Shown: in pieces, positions 52,327 to 60,286 of the stretch
Layout of the letters: every line of letters begins with the position of its first letter
Numbering within the stretch: position 1 is the stretch's first letter
Source: Solitalea agri
GTDB taxonomy: Bacteria > Bacteroidota > Bacteroidia > Sphingobacteriales > Sphingobacteriaceae
Reading direction: 5' to 3'
Length of the DNA stretch: 64,000 nucleotides
Assembly (NCBI RefSeq): GCF_023914155.1
Contig: NZ_JAMWYS010000027.1
Location: 1 to 64,000, forward strand
The notes under the pieces: model-generated
Told to the model about the DNA's origin: nothing
Seen by the model: the letters and a program-made list of their open reading frames with translations, nothing else
Databases searched by the model: none
Translations under genes and position numbers: made by a program

Positions 52327-53907
52327 ATGAAAAAAACATACATATTGGCAGGAGCGCTTTTTTTGACTCTAAGCTTTACTGCCTGTAAAGAAGATTTTTT
52401 GGACAAAGCTCCTTTAGATGAGCTTTCTGATCAAACCTTTTGGAAGAGTGAAAAAGATGCACAAATGGCGCTAAACTCTTGCTATCGTAATGGTTTATAC
52501 GGCTTTTGGGAGGTGTTGTATTTAGATGCTATGGCCGACAATGCTTATTCGCAGTTTGCGTGGGATGGTTTCCAAAAGCTTGGTAATGGAACTATGGATG
52601 CAGGCTATGTTGATCAGAATAACTTTTTTACGTTTAAAGATATTAGAAGTTGTAATGAGTTTTTAGCAGGGGTTGAAAAAATACAATTTGCGGATCCGGC
52701 TAAAAAAGAGGCCATGAAGGCTGAAGCACGCTTTATAAGAGCAATGGCTTATTTCTATAAAGTCCAGTTTTTTGGTGATGTGCCTTTAATGACTACTCCA
52801 CTTAGTTTGCAAGAGTCAAATATTCCTAGAACACCAAAGGCAGAAGTCGTAAAGTTCATTTTAGATGAATTGGGAGCAATTGCCAATGCTTTGCCTAATA
52901 AAGCTTCATCAAGTGGTAAGGTATCGAAAGCAGCTGTTCTTGCTTTAAAGGCCCGTGTTGAACTGTCTGAAGGTAAGTTTGCGGAGGCTGCTGCATCATC
53001 ACAGCAGGTAATAAGTATGGGCAATTACAATCTCTTCCCTAATTACGAGTCGATGTTTTGGATGGCTAACCAGGGAAATAATGAGGTGATCTTTGATCGT
53101 CAATACATGGCTAATGCAGGGGATAATACAATGTGGGATATGGGTGCACATTTGCCAAACAGTGAAGGTGGCTGGTCATCGATAGATCCTACTCAAAGTT
53201 TGGTAGATGAATATGAGTGTACAGATGGAAAAGTGAAGGAATTGTCATCGTTGTATAATCCACAAAATCCATACGTAAACAGAGATCCTCGCATGAGCGC
53301 AACTATTATTTATCCGGGGGCAGATTGGAGAGGTAGCTTGTTTAATTCATTAGATAAAAACAGTGCCGATTATTACAACAACAGTGATAACGCTTCAGAA
53401 ACAGGTTATAATTTGCGTAAATACATGGATCCAGCAGCTACCGGTGATGATGTGTGGAACTGGGGTACCAATGCTATTCTCATTCGTTACGCTGAAGTGT
53501 TGTTAACCTATGCTGAGGCTAAAATTGAGCAAAACCAAATTGATGCGAGTGTTTACAACGCGATTGACGCAGTAAGACAACGCGCAGGAATGCCTGTGGT
53601 AGATAGAACAGTTTATAGTAATCAGGATAAACTAAGAGAACTTATCAGAAGAGAGAGAAGGGTAGAGTTCGCTATGGAAGGGTTTCGATGGTTTGATTTA
53701 AAACGTTGGAATCAATTAGAAAAGATCGGAACTCCTGTTTATGGAGTACGCGATGGAGTTGTGAATGCAGATGGTTCTGTTACCTTGTCTGGATCAAATC
53801 GATTGGTGGAAGAACGCATTTTTGCAACTAAAAATTACTTGCTTCCAATTCCTCAGGCAGCAATTGATATTTCTAAAGGAGTACTCAAACAAAATAAAGA
53901 TTACTAA
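52327..53907 (+). CDS. SusD/RagB-family glycan-binding lipoprotein
   Basis: A 526-residue surface lipoprotein. The signal ends in FTAC with lipid-bearing Cys20. SusD family motifs follow: FLDKAPLDELSDQTFWKSEKDAQMALNSCYR near 25-55, AEARFIRAMAYFYKVQFFGDVPL (about 131-155), and the C-terminal LIRRERRVEFAMEGFRWFDLKRW (about 437-460). It forms the lid of the SusC transporter. It lies 17 bases after the SusC gene and ends before a clean terminator, so the enzymes downstream may have their own promoter or depend on readthrough. Confidence 0.96.
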   Translation: MKKTYILAGALFLTLSFTACKEDFLDKAPLDELSDQTFWKSEKDAQMALNSCYRNGLYGFWEVLYLDAMADNAYSQFAWDGFQKLGNGTMDAGYVDQNNFFTFKDIRSCNEFLAGVEKIQFADPAKKEAMKAEARFIRAMAYFYKVQFFGDVPLMTTPLSLQESNIPRTPKAEVVKFILDELGAIANALPNKASSSGKVSKAAVLALKARVELSEGKFAEAAASSQQVISMGNYNLFPNYESMFWMANQGNNEVIFDRQYMANAGDNTMWDMGAHLPNSEGGWSSIDPTQSLVDEYECTDGKVKELSSLYNPQNPYVNRDPRMSATIIYPGADWRGSLFNSLDKNSADYYNNSDNASETGYNLRKYMDPAATGDDVWNWGTNAILIRYAEVLLTYAEAKIEQNQIDASVYNAIDAVRQRAGMPVVDRTVYSNQDKLRELIRRERRVEFAMEGFRWFDLKRWNQLEKIGTPVYGVRDGVVNADGSVTLSGSNRLVEERIFATKNYLLPIPQAAIDISKGVLKQNKDY

Positions 53908-53936
53908 GGGTAATTTTTTAAAAACTAAAAAGTTAA

Positions 53937-53962
53937 AAAGCGGCCCAAAGGCCGCTTTTTTT
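53937..53962 (+). terminator. Intrinsic terminator between susD-like and GH35 genes
   Basis: A perfect 9-bp GC-rich stem (AAAGCGGCC at 53937-53945, GGCCGCTTT at 53950-53958) with a 4-base loop and a T-run. It should reduce expression of the enzyme genes relative to SusC/SusD. Confidence 0.9.
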
Positions 53963-54001
53963 ACACAAGATTGCTAAGCACACCTAGAAATAAATGAAGA
54001 T

Positions 54002-56332
54002 ATGTTAAAAAGAAATGGCTTAATCCTGCTTTTTGTCCTGCTGATGGCAGGCTCTTCAAATGCTCAAACAAAAGGCACCTTTGCTATTGGTGATCAAAGC
54101 TTTTTGCTGAACGGAAAAGACTTTGTGATTCGTTGTGGAGAGATGCATTTTGCCCGGGTGCCGGAGCCGTATTGGCGCCATCGTTTAAAAATGGCAAAGG
54201 CAATGGGACTGAATACTGTTTGTGCCTATTTGTTTTGGAATATGCATGAAAAAACACCGGGACAATTTACCTGGACGGATCAGTCGGATGCTGTAAAGTT
54301 TTGCAAGATCGCGCAGGAAGAAGGTTTGTATGTCATACTTCGACCGGGGCCTTATGCCTGTGCCGAATGGGAATTTGGTGGCTTCCCTTGGTGGTTGCTG
54401 AAAGATAAAAGTATGCAGCTGCGCACAACACATCCTTATTACCTTGAACGTTGCCGCAATTACCTGTTAGAAGTTGGAAAACAATTAGCTCCCCTGCAAA
54501 TCAATAAAGGTGGAAATATTATTATGGTGCAGGTGGAGAATGAATACGGCAGTTACGGCAGTGATAAAGAGTACATGGGTAAAGTGCGTGATTATTTAGT
54601 GGAAGCCGGTTTTTCGGTTCCTTTGTTTCATTGCGACGGCCCTTCGCAGTTAATAGAAGATCATCGTGATGACATTTTTGCGGTGGTAAACTTTGGCAGT
54701 AATCCTGAAAGTAGTTTTAAAGCTTTACGCAAAGTGCAGTCTAAAGGACCGCTGATGTGTGGTGAGTATTATCCGGGATGGTTCGACAGTTGGGGACGAC
54801 CTCATCATAATGGTAGCAGTGAACGGGTGGTGAAGGAGCTAGCCTATATGCTAGATCATAAGGCTTCATTTAGTATTTATATGGTGCATGGTGGCACTAC
54901 GTTTGGCCTTAATTCAGGAGCCAATTGTCCGCCATTTTTACCGCAAACCACTAGTTATGATTATGATGCGCCTATTAATGAGGCGGGTCAGGTAACTGAT
55001 AAATATTTTGCGCTTAGGAAATTGTTTTCGGGCTATTTGCAGGCCGGAGAAAGCTTGCCGGAAGTTCCTGAAGCAATGCCGATGCAAGCAATTAGTAATT
55101 TTAAATTCGATGCGTTTGCTTCCGTTTGGTCCAACTTGCCGGCTCCCATAAAAGCCGATAGTACAATGACCATGGAAGACCTGAACCAGGGATTTGGCTG
55201 TGTTCTATATGAAACAGTTGTGCCTGCTGGGCCTGCATCAACCCTCTCTTTTAATGAAGTCCATGATTTCGCGCTTATTTACCTTAACAAAACGTTTCTT
55301 GGCGTAATTGACCGGCGAAAAAATAAATTCTCTATTCAATTGCCTGCCAGGGCAAAAGCTGAAAATTTAAAGGTATTTGTTGAAGCGATGGGAAGAGTGA
55401 ATTATGGCGGCTACATGCATGATCGCAAGGGGATCATTGGGCAAGCAGTGTTAAAAGATCAGCAAAACAATGTCATTAAAACCTTAAAAGGCTGGAAGCA
55501 TTATTCGATTAAATTGGGTGATGAAAATCCTCCTGTAAAATATTCTGCAGCAAATTATATTGAAAAAAACACTCCGGGGTTTTATAAAGGCCGGTTTCAA
55601 GTTCAGAACCTTGCCGATACTTATCTCGATTTAAGTAATTGGAACAAAGGTGTTGTATGGGTGAATGGCCGTTGCTTAGGTCGTTTTTGGAATGTTGGTC
55701 CTACACAAACCATGTTTTTGCCAGGTTGCTGGCTGAAAAAGGGGATGAATGAAGTAGTGGTCTTTGATTTATTTGGAGTTGCCAAGCCTGCCATGCGTAG
55801 TTTGGAGAAACCCATTTTAGATGTATTAAATGAACCTCAGGCAAAACCACACCGTACGGCTTCTCAACAATGGACCTTACCTGCATCTGCAGCTTATGCA
55901 ACCGGCAGTTTTGAAAATAAGGCCGAATGGCAGACTGTTAATTTTAAACCAACGAATGCACGCTATTTCTGTTTGGAAGCGCTGAACTCTCACAAGGATA
56001 ATGAACCTTACGCTACCGTTGCTGAATTGTACCTGATCGACAGTCATGGTAAGGAAATCCCACGGAATAAATGGAAAGTTATTTATTCCGATAGTGAGGA
56101 AATTCAAGCGGAAGATGGAAAGGCTGATAATGTATTCGACTTGCAAAGCACTTCTATTTGGCATACGCAGTGGGAAGACGCTTCTCCTAAATACCCGCAT
56201 CAACTGGTAATTGATTTAGGAGCTATGCAAAATGTTAGTGGTTTTAAATATTTGCCACGTCAGGATTCGCCTAACGGACGGATAAAAGATTATAGAATAT
56301 TCCTAAGCAATACAGTTTTTAAAGATTTGTAA
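54002..56332 (+). CDS. Glycoside hydrolase family 35 beta-galactosidase
   Basis: A 776-residue exported enzyme; the signal peptide ends GSSNAQ (about residue 22). The GH35 barrel (about 35-340) has the substrate motif RPGPYACAEWEFGGFPWWLL, the acid/base Glu181 in VQVENEYGSYG and the nucleophile Glu255 in GEYYPGWFDSWG. Beta-sandwich domains follow (about 400-600). The last part (about 650-776) resembles a discoidin (F5/8 type C) domain that stops soon after NGRIKDYRIFLS, a little short. It removes terminal beta-galactose. It is the first enzyme of the locus and its stop codon abuts the next gene. Confidence 0.93.
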   Translation: MLKRNGLILLFVLLMAGSSNAQTKGTFAIGDQSFLLNGKDFVIRCGEMHFARVPEPYWRHRLKMAKAMGLNTVCAYLFWNMHEKTPGQFTWTDQSDAVKFCKIAQEEGLYVILRPGPYACAEWEFGGFPWWLLKDKSMQLRTTHPYYLERCRNYLLEVGKQLAPLQINKGGNIIMVQVENEYGSYGSDKEYMGKVRDYLVEAGFSVPLFHCDGPSQLIEDHRDDIFAVVNFGSNPESSFKALRKVQSKGPLMCGEYYPGWFDSWGRPHHNGSSERVVKELAYMLDHKASFSIYMVHGGTTFGLNSGANCPPFLPQTTSYDYDAPINEAGQVTDKYFALRKLFSGYLQAGESLPEVPEAMPMQAISNFKFDAFASVWSNLPAPIKADSTMTMEDLNQGFGCVLYETVVPAGPASTLSFNEVHDFALIYLNKTFLGVIDRRKNKFSIQLPARAKAENLKVFVEAMGRVNYGGYMHDRKGIIGQAVLKDQQNNVIKTLKGWKHYSIKLGDENPPVKYSAANYIEKNTPGFYKGRFQVQNLADTYLDLSNWNKGVVWVNGRCLGRFWNVGPTQTMFLPGCWLKKGMNEVVVFDLFGVAKPAMRSLEKPILDVLNEPQAKPHRTASQQWTLPASAAYATGSFENKAEWQTVNFKPTNARYFCLEALNSHKDNEPYATVAELYLIDSHGKEIPRNKWKVIYSDSEEIQAEDGKADNVFDLQSTSIWHTQWEDASPKYPHQLVIDLGAMQNVSGFKYLPRQDSPNGRIKDYRIFLSNTVFKDL

Positions 56333-59300
56333 GTGATGATTAAGAAGGTATTACTGCTAGTGCAGATTGTTCTTTTTGTACAAATTCAGCTTTTTTCACA
56401 AACACTTGCCCCTAAGGTATGGACTCCTGATAATGGGAATGGAACGTTTAAAAACCCATTTTTATGGGGCGACTGGCCCGATCCGGATATCGTCAGGGTC
56501 GGTGATGAATTTTATTTTGTTTCTACCAGTATGCATTATGTGCCTGGCTGTCCCATCCTAAAATCTAAGGATTTAGTGAACTGGGAGATGGTAGGTTACG
56601 CGGTAGATAAATATGACGAAGATCCAAGGTATAACTTGCAGGGAGGCAACATGTACCTGCGTGGTTCATGGGCGTCAACTATCAAACATCACAACGGGTT
56701 GTTTTACGTAGGCTTTTGTACCCCGAAGTGGGATAATGAAAAGGGCCAGTTTTCCATCTGTACTGCAAAAAATATTAATGGTCCATGGACAAGAACCATT
56801 TTCCCGGAGTACTTATATGATCCGGGGTTGTTTTTTGATGATGATGGGAAAGTGTATGTGGCTCATGGACAGCAAAAGCTCTTTATAACTGAATTAAATG
56901 CGGATGCTAAGTCGGTAAAAACACCTCAAAAGGAGATATACGACAATAGGGCTTATCCTTATTTGGAGGGATCTCATTTATACAAGGTTAAGGGTAAGTA
57001 TTACATTTTAGGATCTACAGGAGGGACAACGGGAAGACAGGTTTGTTTGAGGTCGGATAATATATATGGACCGTATGAATCCAAGGTTGTTATCAACGAC
57101 GACCATACTTATCCAGGCAATGGTTTGCACCAAGGTGGAATGGTACAATTAAAAGACGGTTCCTGGTGGTTTATCATCATGCAGGATCGTGGAGCGATAG
57201 GCAGAACCCCTAATTTGGAACCTGTTACCTGGGTAGATGGATGGCCAATGTTAGGTGTAAATGGAAAAGGAGTGGACGTTCATAAAAAACCTAATGTTGG
57301 TAAAAGTTACCCTGTAAAGGTTCCAGCAACATCGGATGAGTTTAACTCTCCAAAGCTTGGTTTGCAATGGCAATGGAACCACAATCCCGACAATGCAAAA
57401 TGGTCGTTGAACGAGAGAAAAGGATATATGCGTTTGCATGCTTCTTTGGCTACTGATTTAACTACGGCTCGAAATACGCTTACACAACGTGTTCAAGGAC
57501 CGGCTTCAGAAGGAATGGTAGAAATGGATGTTAAGGGTTTGAAAACAGGTAATATAGCAGGCTACGGAATTTTTCAGTCGCCTTATGCATATATAGCTGT
57601 TAGAAAAAATGGTAAAGCCAACAGTCTGATCATGGTCAATAATGGGGTGGTTGTTGATAGTATCAATGACTTTAAACCAAGTAAAATCTGGCTTAAAGCG
57701 AATGCTACCCATATTGGTTTCGAAGCTACCTTCAGTTATAGTGTAGATGGTAAGAAATTTATACCATTTGGCAACAAGCTTAAAATGGCGTTAGGTTTAG
57801 ACTGGACGGCTAACCGCTTTGCGCTGTTAAATTTTAGTACTCAAAAAGAAGGCGAAGGTGGTTATGCTGATTTTAACTGGTTCCATTTTAAAGGCGAAAA
57901 CCCTTCGATCAATACGCAGAAGGTGTCTTGCAATGGAAATAGTTTAAAGATAGATGGAAAAGAAACATTTGTTTACAGTGCGGCTTTTCATTATTTCCGT
58001 TGCCCTAAAGAACTATGGAGAGATCGTTTTCAAAAAATAAAAGCTGACGGTTTTAACACAGTAGAAACCTATATTCCCTGGAACTGGCATGAGCGAAATA
58101 TGCCGGAAAATGTTCAGGATGAATCCCAATTTGATTTTTCGGATTTGCAAGAATGGCTGGACATGGCTCATAAAGAATTTGGCCTGTATACCATTGTTCG
58201 TCCGGGACCATTTATTTGTGCCGAATGGGCTGGCGGCGGTTACCCGCGATGGTTAGCCAAATTTCGACCTAAAATGGATAGTTTCTGGTTAAGGAGTAAT
58301 GATCCTGAGCATGTGAAATGGACCTTACATTGGTACAAAGCGGTAGGTAAGCTAATAGCCGATGAGCAAATTACCAATAAGCCAAAAGGGGAAAAAGGGA
58401 TTATATTGGTTCAAATCGAAAATGAATATGATTACCATGAAATAACCACTGGCAAAACCGAATTCCTGCAAACTTTGCATAATGCTGTTAAGAAGGCAGG
58501 AATAAATGTTCCAATGTTTACGTGCCTGACTAATGAAACCAGGGGAAGTAAGGATAGCGTTTTGGCCGATGTTTTTGATAGCGATAACTATTATGTCGAC
58601 TTAAACGATGCGATTAGTTGTGCAAAGCGCATGGCTAATTTAAAGGATAAGCAACCCAACGCTCCTGGCTTTGTAACTGAATTGCAAGGTGGCTGGTTTT
58701 CGACCGTTGGAGGAAAGTTAAGTGAAGATAGTCCTTCGGACTACCGTCATTTTTATGCCATCGGCATGATGTCAATTTTGGGCGGTGCCACCGGATTGAA
58801 TGCTTATATGTTTTATGGAGGTACTCACCTGGAAGGTTGGGGTGCTCGTGGCCAAACCACAAGCTATGATTATAATGCGGCCATCAGAGAGGATGGAGGG
58901 CTTTCTTCTAAATACTTTGCAGCTAAAAATCTTGGGGCTTTCATTAAAAAATATCAGCAGCAACTGATCCACTCTAAAGGCGGTGTTTGCGCATTTGAAA
59001 AAGGGCCAACTGAATTAGCCGGAGGTATTCGCATTGCCGATGATGGGACCAAGTTTGTATTTATTCACAACAGCTCTTCTCAAAAGCGCATTGCGGGTAC
59101 ATCAATTGTTAATCCGGCATCGAATGGTTCATCTACCCAGCCAATCTATAACGTAGACCAAAACGAAAAGAAAGTTTTAATAGCAGTTGATTCGACCAAG
59201 AAAAATGTATTGAGTGCAGAATCATCCTTTGCAATCAACTATCAACTGGATTCAATGGAAACCAAAGTCTTGATTATTTCTCCCAATGGAAAAGCAGAAA

Positions 59301-60286
59301 ACGGATTGTGGTGGAGTTTGTCAGATGAGGTTAAAAAGAGAACTGTTGATAAGCCAACGGAAACAATAATTCGGATTGCAGAGGCCCGCAAATACAATGA
59401 GGATTTCAAGACAAACTGGAAACAATTACCTGCGTCAGTTTCTCTACCTGAACTGGGTGTGAATGATTGCCGCTATGTATCGTATCGTTCAAAAGATACA
59501 TTAACTGCAAAGGAGGCAAGTCGTTATGGTAAGTTACTGTTCAATACTTATTCAAGAGATATTTTGACTGTACAGGTTAACGGTAAGATAGCTCCTCGTT
59601 TATATCCTACTGATAAATACGCGGCAGCAGCAACCAGAAATGTAGAAAAGTCATTTGCCCTGATTAAGGATGATGAATATGACAATAGCTTTAATGTTGC
59701 CGGTTTATTGAAAGCAGGCGAGAACGAAATTGTAGTTGTATATGAAAACATTGGTCATGAGCACGGTTATTTTCCAATGGAAGAGCTAACCGGTATTCGC
59801 AAAGCAGGCTTAGCTGATACCATTGGGGTGATACAGAAGGAACTTAAATGGCAGGTGGCAACGGAGATGTCGGGGATTGAGCATCACTTTACTTCAACAG
59901 AATTTAATGATAGCTCATGGAAAGTAATCCCATTGGATATTACATCCGAAGTTCCTCGAAAAGGAAATAAAATTCAGCCAAACGGTAAGCAAGATGCGTT
60001 ATTTACCTGGTACAGGGTGGAATTTGAATTGCCAGAAAATGCAGATCCAGCCACTACCTGGCGATTACTGATCAATGCATCAGGTAATGGTTATATGTAT
60101 TTGAACGGTCATAATATTGGCCGTCATTATGAATTGGGGCCGCAACGTGAATTTTATTTACCAGAATGCTGGTTAAACAATGGTAAAGGCAAGAAAAATG
60201 TGATCACATTGGGTTTACGCCAAACCATGAACGGGTCAATAATTAAGGGTATGGAGATCAAAGAGTATGCGAAAAATGAAAGGTAG
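56333..60286 (+). CDS. GH43-GH35 fusion glycoside hydrolase
   Basis: A 1317-residue exported two-enzyme fusion. Signal peptide about 1-23 (starts GTG 56333 or ATG 56336). The N-terminal GH43 propeller (about 30-310) has catalytic base Asp50 (DWPDPDIVR), pKa modulator Asp163 (YDPGLFFDDDG) and acid Glu212 (LEGSHLYK). A concanavalin A-like beta-xylosidase C2-type domain spans about 325-525. From about 530 a full GH35 barrel starts (SLKIDGKETFVYSAAFHYFR), with acid/base Glu698 in QIENEYDYH and nucleophile Glu783 in FVTELQGGWF; beta-sandwich domains end the protein. All catalytic residues are present, so both halves may be active: an arabinosidase/xylosidase plus a beta-galactosidase. No internal signal peptide or frame break. 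Confidence 0.9.
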   Translation: MMIKKVLLLVQIVLFVQIQLFSQTLAPKVWTPDNGNGTFKNPFLWGDWPDPDIVRVGDEFYFVSTSMHYVPGCPILKSKDLVNWEMVGYAVDKYDEDPRYNLQGGNMYLRGSWASTIKHHNGLFYVGFCTPKWDNEKGQFSICTAKNINGPWTRTIFPEYLYDPGLFFDDDGKVYVAHGQQKLFITELNADAKSVKTPQKEIYDNRAYPYLEGSHLYKVKGKYYILGSTGGTTGRQVCLRSDNIYGPYESKVVINDDHTYPGNGLHQGGMVQLKDGSWWFIIMQDRGAIGRTPNLEPVTWVDGWPMLGVNGKGVDVHKKPNVGKSYPVKVPATSDEFNSPKLGLQWQWNHNPDNAKWSLNERKGYMRLHASLATDLTTARNTLTQRVQGPASEGMVEMDVKGLKTGNIAGYGIFQSPYAYIAVRKNGKANSLIMVNNGVVVDSINDFKPSKIWLKANATHIGFEATFSYSVDGKKFIPFGNKLKMALGLDWTANRFALLNFSTQKEGEGGYADFNWFHFKGENPSINTQKVSCNGNSLKIDGKETFVYSAAFHYFRCPKELWRDRFQKIKADGFNTVETYIPWNWHERNMPENVQDESQFDFSDLQEWLDMAHKEFGLYTIVRPGPFICAEWAGGGYPRWLAKFRPKMDSFWLRSNDPEHVKWTLHWYKAVGKLIADEQITNKPKGEKGIILVQIENEYDYHEITTGKTEFLQTLHNAVKKAGINVPMFTCLTNETRGSKDSVLADVFDSDNYYVDLNDAISCAKRMANLKDKQPNAPGFVTELQGGWFSTVGGKLSEDSPSDYRHFYAIGMMSILGGATGLNAYMFYGGTHLEGWGARGQTTSYDYNAAIREDGGLSSKYFAAKNLGAFIKKYQQQLIHSKGGVCAFEKGPTELAGGIRIADDGTKFVFIHNSSSQKRIAGTSIVNPASNGSSTQPIYNVDQNEKKVLIAVDSTKKNVLSAESSFAINYQLDSMETKVLIISPNGKAENGLWWSLSDEVKKRTVDKPTETIIRIAEARKYNEDFKTNWKQLPASVSLPELGVNDCRYVSYRSKDTLTAKEASRYGKLLFNTYSRDILTVQVNGKIAPRLYPTDKYAAAATRNVEKSFALIKDDEYDNSFNVAGLLKAGENEIVVVYENIGHEHGYFPMEELTGIRKAGLADTIGVIQKELKWQVATEMSGIEHHFTSTEFNDSSWKVIPLDITSEVPRKGNKIQPNGKQDALFTWYRVEFELPENADPATTWRLLINASGNGYMYLNGHNIGRHYELGPQREFYLPECWLNNGKGKKNVITLGLRQTMNGSIIKGMEIKEYAKNER

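Noticed and set aside
56200-56332. GH35 C-terminal discoidin domain truncated by a frameshift
   Set aside because: The next gene begins at once with its own start and signal peptide, and no continuation of a discoidin fold was seen in other frames. I believe some Bacteroidetes GH35 proteins end in a similar way, so a native short end is more likely.
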